This document shows, piece by piece, positions 23,986-37,800 of a DNA stretch of 41,943 nt. The first letter of the stretch is position 1, and every line of letters starts with the position of its first letter. A program made the position numbers and the translations under genes. This DNA comes from Saccoglossus kowalevskii (lineage: Eukaryota > Hemichordata > Enteropneusta > Harrimaniidae): NCBI RefSeq assembly GCF_000003605.2, contig NW_003111473.1, forward strand, positions 93,287-135,229. Reading direction: 5' to 3'. The notes beneath the pieces are model-generated. The model did not search any database. It was given only the letters and a program-made list of their open reading frames with translations, and was not told where the DNA came from.

Positions 23986-25803
23986 CCGTATTTATCCGGA
24001 TAAGAGCCCAGGGTCATGAACATGGAAAATTGCCAAAAAATGGAAATTCATGAAAATGGACAACAGAAATAAATGAACATTATGCAACATTGGAAGTAAA
24101 TAATAATTCATTGCTTATAATGTGACAAATGAACCAGAAATAATAAAAATCGACAGTGAGGAATCATTTGAATTAGGATTTTCTCGCCCACAAACACGGC
24201 AAATATGCTTGAACTCAGAATGAACCATAATGTTAGGGGTCAAACTGCATGAAATTATTTCTAGTTTTGACAAATACCAGATAACAGTCATACCAGATCA
24301 ATAATATTTACAAATTTACACAGTAAAAATTACGAAAGTTCATAGTTGTTTGAGAACATTTCAGGCACAAAATATTGGCTGTATATTTTTTTTTTTAAAT
24401 TACAATTTCAAGGCGAACAAGATATGCGATGGAATCCAAAACATATTAAAATTGTAATTGTAATTGTCGAAATTACTGTTTCTTATCATGCAGAGATACT
24501 TGGTCGGTTGAGTGTGAAAAAAAAATGAAGGGGTGTAACGCAAAGTAGTATTTATTAAGTAATTATTGATTATTTTTTATTCAAAATAACAAAATTCTGG
24601 GGCAGTAGATTATGAGTGAAAAGGGAGTCTGGATTGGGCACATGATCTGACAACACCGGACACATCCCATTCCATTAAACACTGTCCTTTGTTCAAATAT
24701 GACAAACATAAAATCTCATGGAGCATTGTTTCAGGTCGCTTGGGTTATGTCATAAGCAGTTTTTTTTAAAAAGCCCCATCTACACAACATTTAATTTCAT
24801 ACTTAGGTAGCACACGATCTAGTTATCATGTCTTCCAAAACTATGCGACGCAGTTACACCGTTGAACAAAAGCTAACAGCTATCGATTTTATAAGATCAG
24901 AAAATCTTAGTTTGCGTGCTGCCTCTATCAAGCTACATATTGACAGAAAGCGACTTCGTGAATGGGACAGAAAATACAACGAGCTGCTTCAGAACTCCGG
25001 TGGAAGTGACAAGAAACGGCGCAAGTTACACTGTGGTGGTATTCCTGCTAGTAAAGAGGTTGACAATGACGTCTTTGTGTTTCTTTGCAATGAACTGGCA
25101 GAGGGTCGCATTGTCACCAACTCCATGCTTCAGTCCTATGCTAGAGAAAGGGCACACCAACTGATGGTGGAGAATTTTAAAGGGTCAAATGGTTGGCTTA
25201 GAAGATGGAAGAAACGATTCAGTGTTGGTATACGAAAGGGTAAGTTTAGATTTTTATTATATGTTATAAAAAACCATGTCGTTAATTTTTTATGGCGTAA
25301 ATTTTAAGACTAAATTGTTTATTAATTGCCTATGTTAAATTTTATTACAGAAACAAATGACTCACAGGAACTCCCAGAAGATTACAAAAATGTGTTACAG
25401 GCATTTAGAACATCAGTTAATCATCTTCGCCGGGAAAATGATCACACTCTATACAACATCGGTAACATGGATGAAACTATGGTATGTTTCGATTCAGCAC
25501 CCACATCAACCAATAATATATGTGATGAAAAGAGTATACGCATAGCGTCAACTGGGGCAAAGAAAAAGGGGTTTACTTACTTACATATTATAAGCAATAA
25601 ATTATTTTTGTTATACTTCTAATGTTGCATGTTGTTCATTTATTTCTGTTGCATGTCTATTCCCCGGCACAGTTCGATCTGCGTGTTGTCAATTTTTGCG
25701 AATTTTCATTTTTTTTCTAGGGGATGTCTGGGCATAGGCCCACCCCTATTTTTTGGCAATTTTCCATGTTCAAGACCCTGGGCTCTTACCCAGATAAATA
25801 CGG
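23986..25803 (+). mobile_element. Pogo/Tigger/JRK-type DNA transposon with 56-bp inverted repeats
   Basis: The left end 23986-24041 (starting CCGTATTTATCCGGATAAG) and right end 25748-25803, read in reverse, agree at 53 of 56 positions. TA flanks both ends (23984-23985 and 25804-25805), the target duplication of Tc1/mariner-pogo elements. Between them lies a CENP-B/pogo-like transposase with one intron, cut off after the first catalytic Asp region. The element is 1818 bp and probably non-autonomous. Its right end is only 82 bases before the SETDB1 start codon, so it lies in the presumed first intron or promoter of that gene. Confidence 0.85.
24828..25622 (+). pseudogene. Truncated CENP-B/pogo-like transposase
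   Basis: Exon 24828-25239 joins in frame to 25351 onward (intron GT-AG, 111 bases). The protein starts MSSKTMRRSYTVEQKLTAID, a Psq-type helix-turn-helix. A second, CENP-B/Tc5-type DNA-binding helix region follows (SYARERAHQLMVENFKGS, then NGWLRRWKKRFSV). After the intron comes the start of the DDE superfamily endonuclease domain, with NMDETMVCFD carrying the first catalytic Asp and STGAKKKGFT. The frame then runs into non-homologous YLHIISNK and a stop at 25622, so the second and third acidic catalytic residues are missing. This indicates an internally deleted transposase that might still bind DNA. No frameshift is needed upstream of the truncation. Confidence 0.8.
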
Positions 25804-25885
25804 TAGTTACATCAGTTCATAAACTGCCTCCTACTGGATTGATTTCAACATTATTCTGCAACATTTGTGCTTTGTTTAGATCAAA

Positions 25886-28800
25886 ATGGAGACTGAATAT
25901 GAATTCAAACTCTTTGACTCGGATACCCAACTTTCAAAGTTCATTGATGATGTTATGTGGGACCGGGGAAGACGTGAATTCTGTGAAGACGTTGGCAAGA
26001 TCAAGTCAGACCTCACAGATATTGAAGGTGAAATATTTGCATATTTTTCATTTTACCTGGTATTTCACTATCACAATGAATTACCGCTAGTGTACAACGC
26101 CAAAGGATCATACATCAACTTCAATAATACATCCTGGATACATCCTCTGTGATTGTCCATGCTCAGAAGATGTTGGTATCATGCTGTATTCTGATTGGTT
26201 AAAGACATTCTTGACCTATCAGGTCAAAAAACACCAAATTTGTATATACTTCCAGAGTCAGATAGTCATCAGTGTGATAAACACATAACAATCTAGATCT
26301 AGATTCTCTACAGGCAAGGTTGTAATAGTTATTCTGTGGTTTCAGATAAACAGCATGAAATTAATGGTATATTTGATGAAATAGATGGATTATTGGACCA
26401 GTACCGATGCAGTTTGGATAAACAGAAAAAAGAGTTAGAAGAAGTGTAAGTTGTGTGTAATTAATTACTCCAATTATTTCCAACTAAATAGTGTAACAAG
26501 TTATAATTTACCTTCAGCAATCATCCACAAATAACCATTCAGTTGTTTTTGTTCAAAGGAAAACTGTTGATGATGAGTCAGTTTATACATACAACTATGT
26601 AAGCAGTAGTCATGGCAACAGCATTGATACAAAAATGGGAGGTGCTGCTGAGGAAAAGAAAGAAGAGGATATTTACAAATATCACAGCTTTGATAACCAT
26701 GGCATTAAAAAACAGACAGTTGATGATAAATCTGTTGTATCCCTGGAAACAAACAAAGATTCTGAAATGGAGGTGATTGATTTGTCTATTGGTGATGATC
26801 ATAGTGACCCAGAAAAGCCACAAACTCCTGGAAGGCAGGAACAGAGTCGGTAAGTAATCCATATCCCTATTCTTGATCCAATATTATTTCTTTAATAGCT
26901 GGTCCTGAACTCTGCTGAACATTCTTCCTTTAGAAATTACCAGTACATGTATTTTAGATGTATCCTCATATGCATTTTTATGTATTTTGTACTTTTCATT
27001 ATTCAGTGGTAAGCCACCTCTAGCTGGAGGAATGAAATTACTTGGAAGGAGACGTAGTGATGAAGTGTGGTATGAAGGAACATTTCTTGAAGTTATCAAG
27101 GACCAAAAAGGCCAGGTAATAAATCTCATATATTTGGGTACAATAGTGTGTTTATATGTGTTCATGTTCTACTGTAACAACATCAATTACAAACATCTTG
27201 GTAAATGCTTGAATTTCAACTATTTCTATCTCAGCAAACAGACTAAATGATTGTTATTATATATGATGTAACATCAACTTTGTCTCTTGCAGGAGAAATA
27301 TAAAATAAAATATGATAAAAATGGTGGCAAATCTCTCCTGTCTGGTAAACACATTGCCTATGCTACTCATCCAAGGGCTGCAGACATCCGGGTGGGCAGT
27401 AGAATTGTTGGTAAGCAGACACTTTCATATTCATTCTTTGTTCCAGTGCATTTTCCAAGATGCAATTGAAGTAATCATGTTTGGCATCAACCGTAATTCT
27501 TGTTGTCTGCTGTTTTATGTGATATAGTAACTCTGTTGTGTTTTTATAGGTATATACTTAAATGAAGCTGACACCCATGATGAATGTCTGTATGCTGGCA
27601 TTGTAGCTGAGGTACCATTACCTGCCAATAATTACAGGTATATTTGTACAGAGGGATTGTGATGTAATGTTTTGACAAATCATGGCTTTGTAGGGTGCAT
27701 TACTGTAAATTTATTAATTATTCACAATATTTCTCTTTTTATTGATAAGTAAAATCATCTAAATTAAATCCACATGAACATGTAAAATAACAATATAATT
27801 TGTTGTTCCCTGTCAAATTTGTGAACCCAGTTATTATGCTTTAAAAGACCAAAATAGTGAAATTAAATGCCAGTGAATATTGGTGGTTTTACAGTATTGA
27901 CATTTGGTTTTATATTATCTATATGTCATCTGACTAATTTTAAGACCTTGTTTTAAGAATATTATTTGAATATTGTTCGTTTTAATATGAAAAGATTATC
28001 ACATGACAGATAGATTTGGCATGTCAGTTTAATTTACCAACTGGATTTTTGTGTATTCTTTGTTTAGATATCTCATCTTTTTTGACGATGGTTTCGCACA
28101 ATATATGGGGTTGAACAAACTTTATTCTGTATATCAACAAAGTAAGTAACATATTGTGTTTGTACTAAAATGTAGGTCGAATAGACAAGTTTGCAGTCTC
28201 TAGTTACTATGTTACTGAACACATCATCATCATCATGTTTGATGACATCAAGATACTTACAATCAATCATGATCATTGCATGCTTTTCTTCTCATACGAG
28301 ATGGCCCATTCTTCTATTTGTTGGATAAACATCGTCCAAGTTTCATTGATTTACAATTATGCAACTTTGTTGTTCACACATTTATTGAGATGCAAATTTA
28401 TTCTTATATCCCAACTTTTGTGTTTTTGAAAGAAAACTCTGAATATAAACATTAGCCTTGACGAACTGGGCCAAATATTCAACGCATGTGTCCACAATCC
28501 CTGGAATTGCACCATTGTATCATGGAAAATTTGAATGTCTTGCTCATTGTTCACTATATATATAAAAATTACCAGAACTTAAATAGTCCATCGTAATGTT
28601 TTCATAGATTGTTATTTTTGCTAGACAATTTTGCCTCAACATGTATGTAACTCAATGCACTATGCTTTCCAGGTAACAATGTATGGGAAGACATCCATCC
28701 AGATTCCAGAGAGTTTATCAAGGAGTACATGGAGCTATACCCGGAAAGGCCAATGGTGAAAGTCAAACCAGGACAGTGGATAAGAACAGAATGGAATGGA

Positions 28801-31800
28801 GAATGGTAAGAAATACACAGTAGGGTTCAGAAGTTTTTCTAGAAAAAAAAGGCAAGAGGGAGCACTGCAGTTCAGCGGCACCACCAAGTGGGGGAGATAG
28901 GGTTTTCCCTACCAGGGTGTGGAGTTTTTGAGAATTCTAAGTTAAAATGGAGCATTCTATGGCTTCCTTTGGGCCAAAATTACTATCAGACAGGTCACAG
29001 TTGAAGACTGTGGCTACATGTGATCCCTGGTCAATCAGAATTTTATGGTTGCCAGAGGATCTGCTCCCCAGGGTAAGGGGGCGCATGGCCATGGCATGAG
29101 GGCTTTGCGCCCCTGTTTCCTTGTTTAAAAAAATCTCTGGGGTTATCTGTCAATACTACATGTAACTCTGCTGCTTTGTTGCTCTCAATTGGTACAGCAT
29201 TGTGTTCTTTTTCCTGCAGGTGGAGAGCTAAAGTACTTGAAGTAGATGGTAGTTTGGTAAATATGCTCTTTGAGGTAGATCAGAGATCAGAATGGGTTTA
29301 TAGAGGATCTCCCAGATTAGAGACATTGTTCACTGAGTTGGTAAGTAGTTCTTAGTAGGTGTACGTATTATAGTACTTGACCACTCTATTTAGGTGGCCA
29401 TTTTGAATTGGCGTAGGAAATGTGAATCTGTGTATATTCACAAGATGGGATCTTAAGTATCAAATGCCGTAATGCCAGTAATCACCTCAATAGAGTCAGG
29501 GTTTGAATTTAAAAGTGCCTGTCCATTATACTGCTTGGAGAATAAAAGTACCTGTCCGATTTGATGATTAATTAAGACATACATGTTTTATTTAAAATTC
29601 AATTTTAATTATTGGCTCATTATCATTTCAAAATTCTGAAAGCAATATTCTTGATATTAACAACTTTGAATTACCACATTTGGTCACTTAGTGAAACTTG
29701 ATATCTTTATTCGTCTGTCCACAGGGACAAACAATTTTTACATTTACGTTACCTGCCCCAGCTAAAATCCGCCTGTCTGAAACAGGTGGACCACAGAGTT
29801 ATTGAGAAACGAACAAATCATAAACTTAAATTCCATCTGAAAGGTGTTCCAAAATGTCAATAATGTAGAAATCATTAATTAATGCTCACATACTGATTCT
29901 AGATTTATACTGATTCTCTGATGCATGCTGATTATTAGATCCATAGTGATCATCAGATGCNNNNNNNNNNNNNNNNNNNNNNNNNNNNNNNNNNNNNNNN
30001 NNNNNNNNNNGTCAGATCCATACTGATTCTCAGATCCATACTGATTCTCCGATGCATGCTGATTATTAGATCCATAGTGATTCTCAGATTTGTACTGATT
30101 CTTCATTATTGTTCATTTCAGCAACAAGCAGAAAAAGCCCGGTCATCTGATAAAGGTATTGCTCATGTACGTAGTCGTTCACATGCTGTTAAAAGTAAAG
30201 GTCCTTATGTAGAGTACACAAGAGTTACTGATTTGACAATTGGTAAGTTATACATAAATAATGCATGCACAGTATCACAAAATAATCACTCAATCATAAA
30301 CATTTCAATGCAATAAAAAGTATTCAAGCAAGATTTGGCTAAAAAAGCTTGCCATCATTGCAATTTTAGACATCAAATGTAAACAGAAAGATTTCTGTTA
30401 AGAATAATTGCAGGTGTGACATTTGAAAATATGTAATGTATGGATGCATTGCTGGACAATGAAAAGAAATCTGTAAGCTAATGATGTAATATATACCAAA
30501 TGAAAATACTGTGAATGTATTTGTGAAATGAAGTAACACAATCTCATGACCCTTAGATTTGTCAGCCACACCTCCACCTCCACAAACTCAATCAACAAAA
30601 GATAAGAAGTTAAAACAGACTGCTAGGAAATCAACGTCATTTGCAGCACCCAAACAGGTAACATTACTTGATTAATTATTCTACATACATGTGCTTATTC
30701 CAGGCTTACATGGTTCAATGCTATGCACTCTTAGAATCAGTCAAAATAAACACGTAACACATCAATGTTATTCATAATAACAATATATAATCCCCCAAAG
30801 TGCCTTATTAGATTTCAGTGTCAATTCTACTACTAGTAGTATACTACCTTGTGACTCTCAGCACTGGCTGGCATATAATCAACTCCTCATCTAATATGGC
30901 TCTGTGGGTCATTCATTAGAAAATATAACCTTATCATATTGGCATGATATTACTAATGACTGGTGTCAATTATGATATTATGGCATTATTGGTTCACTCA
31001 AGTCACCACATAATCACCAGCATATTGAAAACCTAGAGTTATCACATCTGTCATTCACTCATAGAAAGCTCAGTTCTTGTTGACTCACAGAATTTTAACA
31101 TTAGCTACAGAATTCATTTCTAAATGTATGAAGCCTCATTTCATCTGAAGGTTGCAAGAAAGAGTACAACCAGCTATAAGCCTTTGAATTATGATGAAAA
31201 AGATCCACTAGGTGGCAATACTCAATGGAAAGCTCCTTGGCTGACCCCCAAGATCGTGCCAAGAAGTAATACAACTAAAGGTAGGAATCTCAACATTAGT
31301 TTACTGTAAAACGAGCCTTAACCAAACACTGAAACCTGTCTTAACCCAAAACATGATATGTTGTAGACGGGTTACTGTAATACCTAAAATGCAATAACCA
31401 AGTTTACATTAATACACATAAATATTAGAACATTCCATTACTGTATTACAGGTGTGGTTCAGCAGACGCAGCAAAAGATGGACATAGCAAGTGTTCTTCA
31501 GTCTCGATTACAGTTGCAGCAAGATAACAATGATTCCTCTCAGCACACTCCTCAAGTATCTGATTTTAGTTATCTCTATGCCCAGCAGCAGTATAAAAAA
31601 GTGGAAATGAGAAAACGGTTCAGTAAGTGGAGTTTTCATCAATTCTCCTGGAAATCAAATCAAGGGAAATGTATATATAGCACAAAATACATGTCTGTTA
31701 CACTATCAACATTATCATTGTTGTCATGCGAATTTTAAATACCGTATTTGTTCTATTAGTAGCACATGCACTTATGTGAATTAATATATTAATGATTATG

Positions 31801-34800
31801 TACATCAAATGATTTTCTGGATTAATATGAACTTTTATGTATGATAGAAAATAAAGTTGAAAAATGAATGATCAGGTATAAACTAAGGTACATGTCATAA
31901 ATTTTATAAATTCCTCAAATGTTATTGTTTCACTGTTTATTTTTAGTAGTCAAATTGGCTGTAGTTGGGCTTTTCACCACCATTGTCAACTCTTGTCACC
32001 TTCCACAAAATATTAGTCCTATTTTAGTTCTGCTGTAATCATCACAGATATTAATAACAATTGTTAATTTTCGTTGAAAATCATATTTAAGCAAAAATTT
32101 ACACATTTAACCATGCATTAAAGTATGAGCAGTAACTAATCTGTCTATGTAAGGACAACCAATTCTGACTAATGAGTAATGTTTAATTTTGTTGCTTTAG
32201 TACCACATAGCTGTGCTCCTCAGTGTGTTGCAAGCAGTACACCTGATCCTGCCAGGTTGCATGGTCAGAACCCATACTTGAAGCCAGAGTTGTGTGGCTG
32301 GAGAAAAGAACTGGGAAAACAACGAGGAAGTGGAAAGAGGAGTGTATTCTATCGCACTCCTTGTGGGCGTAGTTTGCGTGACATAAAAGAAGTTGATCGT
32401 TATCTTCTGGAAACTGAGATACAGTATCTTACAATTGATATGTTCACGTTTGACCAGTTTGTGCATACGCATACACATATTCGTAACCCGAAACCTGTTG
32501 TGATGATTAATGACATCTCAGAGGGACAGGAACCAATCCCTGTATCTGTAAGTACAGTATAAAAACAATTTCAGTATATTTTTACTGTACACTAATCATC
32601 TCATCACACATATTTTTTTCGTTGTATGTATTGAATATAACTACCTGGTGCTTGAATCTCTGTGCAAAACAATCTGAAATCTCATTGTTTTCAGGAAACA
32701 AATTTGAATATATTTGAGTGTACATTGTAGTTTTTACAGTTTCTGTATTACACTCTTTAAAGTTGATGCATGTGCACTTAGAAATAGAAATAGTACTGCA
32801 CATGTATGAGAGTAGAGCAAAGTATTAAAAAATGAATACTATTTTAAATTGACCAGTTACCCATATTGTTGTTGTTCTCTAAAACCTCATCATATTATCC
32901 TATGTTTTAAAAAACAGTGACAATGTTTTTAATATTTGAAAATTTTTTCTCATAGAGCTTTTGTACTATAAACGTAAAGTTTTATCAAAAATGTGCCTGG
33001 TAACCTTTGTTTTTTATTATTGCTAATAGCTTATTATGGAATAATCTCAGAGTGTATTGAAAATCTATTAAAATTTTGGGGGAAAAAACTTCATCACGTA
33101 CTTATCAATTACAGTCTCACCATAATATCAGAAACTATTTTTTTTATCCTTCATTGTGTTGTTAATCTAAACAAGTATAAATCTAAATTGATACTATCTG
33201 TATTTCTCTATTAGTGTGTTAATGAAATTGACACCCAATATCCACGATTTGCCAAATACTCCTCGGAAAGAATTTGTGCAAGAGGAGTATCTATTAACAC
33301 AGATGAAGATTTTTTTATTACTTGTGACTGCACTGATGGCTGTCGTGTAAGTACTTTTTATTACATCGCCCATAGTGAAATGTATATAATATAAAATATC
33401 TGTCTTCATTGGTGTTTCCTGTGATTACTTGTATCCAGTTAGATATAAATATCAATTAGTGGTATTTAACAGTATAAAGCTAGTTTTATCGAAAGCAGTG
33501 TACAACAGTTGCAATGTGTTTCCATACATTTACTGAAATTCATGACTATTTACTGTACTTTAATATAGAGGTTATTCTACTGTGAACTATACATTGAACT
33601 TACTCACTTGAATCCAACAAAATACCATATTTGCCCTTAAAAGTACATCTCCAATAGAAGTACATATATTATTACAGTATGACTTATTGTCTTCTTTAGA
33701 AACACACCAGTAATGTACGTAAACAAGTGTGCTTTTAACCTTTTTCATCACAAAATCTCCCTGTTTATAGTCTGCACTTTTCTTCAGAAGATTGGAACAA
33801 AAAATTTTGTCTGTTGGCTCTAAAAGTAGCATTCATTTCCTGAAATATTGAAGAATATGAGAGAAAAGTACATAAAAATTTGGGCAAGAAGATCTGCGAG
33901 TGAAAAGGTTAAAGTCTCTACAAAATGGTCTAATTTGGATTAGCTGACAGGGGTCTTGATTTGTGTGATGTGCATGTTAAGTGATAATGCTCAGTTGACT
34001 TACCCTAGTATTGATACATTGTGTCTGTTGAGCACAAACACCTACATGTATCATAGTAGGGTGTATTCATCAATTATCGCATGCTATGTGACTTATGAAC
34101 CATTTGATTAAATTTGCTTTTTTCCATGTTGCTGAATAAAATAATAACAATTTATATTGTTTATAATTTATGAAATCAGGACAAGAGTAAATGCGCATGT
34201 CAGCAGCTTACAATCCAGGCAACCTTATCAACCAATAAAGCAGGAATAATAGACCCTGAAGCTGGATACGAGTACAGGAGTGTATATGACCAGATACCAT
34301 CTGGGTGAGACATATTTCTAGTTCTAGTGCAAGGCATAGCTTACTGTTGACCTTATGTGGAAATCAGTTTTAGAAACTAATGTGTAAGAGGCTATTTTCC
34401 AAGGTGTTTTAATTTGTGGAAACTGGTTTGTTTTGACTACAGTATTTATGAATGCAATCCACGGTGTAAATGCAATCACACCTGCTTCAACCGAGTAGCA
34501 CAGCACAAATTACAGTGTAGATTACAGGTTTTCAAAACTGAAAAAAGGTGAGTATAATATTACATCTGCTATTTCTACTTCACCTATTTGTGGATGTATG
34601 TAAAAGTGTTAGATTCATTTACTGAGTTGTGTGGTCAGGATTTGTGACAGTTTTTTAATTCAAAACAATGTCATTAGTCTGCAGTTACCTCATGCTATGT
34701 TTGCTGTTGTTGAACATGTTGTGTGCAGCAATGTTCCCTATCTAGTACATACATGTAATATAGGTCTTGAGACAATTATGTGACGTATTTCATGTATGAT

Positions 34801-37800
34801 ATGCAGGAGTATTCACATCTGTATGAATCAAGACTTATCATCACTATTCAAAGGTTTTAACAAACAGGCAATCAGATGAGAAGAGAAAATGATCAGAAAC
34901 ATTTGGATTGCTAAATGTAATTGGAAATTTAATGTTCAGTACATATTGTTTTTCACAAATTCAGACCATTGGTTATTAAGAGTTTGCATACAATTTTGAT
35001 TCACACCTGGTTTTATGTAAAAGTTTACTAATTACCGGTATTTGTGATTGAGAGATTGCTAGTAAATTTGTAGAAGATATTGATGTTCCCTCACTGACTT
35101 GAGTCCCAATATGTTACTTTCATGTCATGTGGTATGTTGTTCATATAAAGTAGCTACTAACCTAATATTGATTTATTCACTAACATGACAAATACTTTGT
35201 CTAGGGGTTGGGGTTTACGTTGTTTAGATGACATACCATTTGGTGCATTTGTGTGTACATATGCTGGGGAAGTACTCACAGAGGAGTTGGCAAATGAAGA
35301 TGGTAAGCGATATGGGGATGAGTATCTTGCTGAATTAGATCTCATAGGTAAGTGCTAACATTATTAATGAGAGATAAAGCTATGATATTATCATGAATTT
35401 ACACAACTTTGAAAAAAAAATGTTGAAAGTGTGAAGAAAATTCCCTTGCTTACAGTCATTATTTTACTTACCTACAGAGGTAGCTGAAAACAATAAGGAA
35501 GGTTATGAGAGTGATGTCAAAGACCCTGATGATATTACCTCATCTGATTCATCAGATTCTAGGTAAATATATTTATTCTTCTCGCTTTTATGAGTTAATC
35601 TCTTTCAAGTATTCACATAGAGAACTGTCGCTTAGAAGGGCAATAACAAATTTTGTTTATGAGATTCTCAGCGGTAATTGTCTGTGTAGCGTCAGGATTC
35701 AAGTATACTAAACCAGTTTGTGATAGCAATGGTTGTCTTATTTCTAACCTCTATATGTGACTGTGTACCCATGGTACTCGTCTTTTTTCTCAGCAGTGGA
35801 GATGACCCTCCACCTCCTTCTTCCAGTATATCATCTGACAGTGAAAGTGTTTCAGTGGTAACCTCATCTGCAGTGACTGTTGCAAGTACGGATGATGAGA
35901 TAGAGGAGTTGTCAAGGTATGTCATTGTTATGTCTGTGGTTGTTCTCTACTTTCTTTCCATTCTCTATTCTTGGTAAGGAATTTAACCGCTATATCTCAT
36001 GTATGATGCATGGAGTGCACCCTAATGTTGGAATGAACATTTTTTAATTGTCTCTGTCTCAAAACACAGCTGTTCTTGCAGCTTTCATGTACTCATATTT
36101 CAATCCTTAGAAAAGAATGCCCTCTAATAACATGCACGTGGTGAAGGACACAAAGTACTATACACTTACACAACATAAATGTCAATCTCCGTCTTCCACA
36201 GTCTTCACCCACATTTTCTTTTGTATGCTAGTTCTGGTAAAAAAGTTGGCAAGTTGCTTTTAAGAAGACAGTCGTCTGAGAAAACTGAGCAGTGGTAGGT
36301 ACACACTCACAGTCCTGATACACCAATGTTTCTAAAGTAAAACATGCACAGTGCAGTATTCACTAAAAAAAAATATAAACTGGTGACCTGTTTGCGTAGT
36401 TTTGTAGAATTGTCAAGTTGAGGATACTAGGAATGCTTACATACTTGATTTAGTACTATCCCATAGTTGTTGGTTTGTTGGTCTGTCTGTTTGTCTTAGT
36501 GTGCCTGTCGGAATGTATATTATCATATTCTATTTTCACCTTGCCTGTATCGTTGTCAATAAAACAAAAGGTTGTCGTCGTCTATCTTGTCCTAAAACAT
36601 TTTTTTTTTCTGTTACAACACCTCAAATTGTTTTATCCAAACTTTTATTAACCAGTTTGGGTTTCCAGGCAAGTTTGATTTTGATCATTTTTCAAAATTT
36701 CACTTAAAATTGTCGTCTTTTTTTTATATAACAATTTTTATCTGATATCTTCAAATTTTGAAATCTTTTTTGATCACTATAAAGTGTCGAAACCAAGCTC
36801 AATTTTGTTGTGCATAGCAAGTATAATTTTTTAAGATGTGGTTTAAAATTTGGCTGAAAATAAAACTTTTGTTAGATAGTTTTGTTGAGTAAAGAAAACA
36901 TGCCTTGTAAGTTTGTATCTATCCTGAATTCATATTTGTTATTCAATCTAAATTCTCGATGGAAAAGATTGTTGCACTTGTGTTATGGTATATCAAGAAC
37001 TTAAATTTAACATGCCTATGATACTATTAATATCAGTTCTACCTACTGGTAGATGTCTTTTTTAGAATGTTTAAATTTTTCCTAATTTGAGTCTCATATT
37101 CATGAAAACTGTTTATTTCGGTGACCTCACAATATATAATGTTTAGGTCCCTTTGAATATTAACCTATTAACTCAACAAACTAATATCATACTGCATGAA
37201 GCTTGGTCAATCTCTATAATATTTTATGCATATTAATTAAATAATTCAACAGTCCTTCAAATGTTAATAATAGTCTAAATATGTGCCTACACTATTGTTT
37301 TCACAATATCTTTTAATCCAAACTACTGCAAACTACTTTTTCTTGACAATAATAAATATCATATGTACCTTGGGCCTTTGCACTATCTGATTTATTCCTG
37401 TTTCTTCATTTTGAACAGGGCTATTGAAAGACCTAACAAAAAAAGCATCAACAATCATGACAAAAAACATCTTAGTGCTGAAAAAGACAAATTGGAAAAC
37501 ATAGAAGTCAAAGAAGATGTTTACATATTTCCCAAACCAAATGAAAATACTCTGCCATCTTCTGTTGATCGAAAAGATGGAAGCTGTCAATCAAAAGTCA
37601 ACATACAAATAAAGAAGGATAGTATTGAAACAGATTCTGCCAGTGACTCTGATATTAAACCACCAACTGGTGAGGTTCCTGATGGACTAGACATCAAAGA
37701 TAAAAAATATCTTGAAAATTCACTCACAGCATTCTTTGAGGGTAATTCTGGCCCATCAGATGTTGAAAAAACCCCTGATGCTAAAAAAGTTAATTTCAAA

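Noticed and set aside
25629-26090. 153-codon frame overlapping the first SETDB1 exon
   Set aside because: Runs through the transposon's right inverted repeat and out of frame across SETDB1 exon 1; no homology.
26290-26305. Palindrome AATCTAGATCTAGATT
   Set aside because: Short perfect palindrome in an intron with no duplication or partner; likely chance in AT-rich DNA.
29879-30106. Asn/Ser/Glu-rich repeat protein on the - strand
   Set aside because: By-product of the 18-bp minisatellite and N gap; the strand carries no other exon.
35692-35925. Antisense Ser-rich frame
   Set aside because: Shadow of SETDB1 exon 20, which fits splicing and homology on the + strand.
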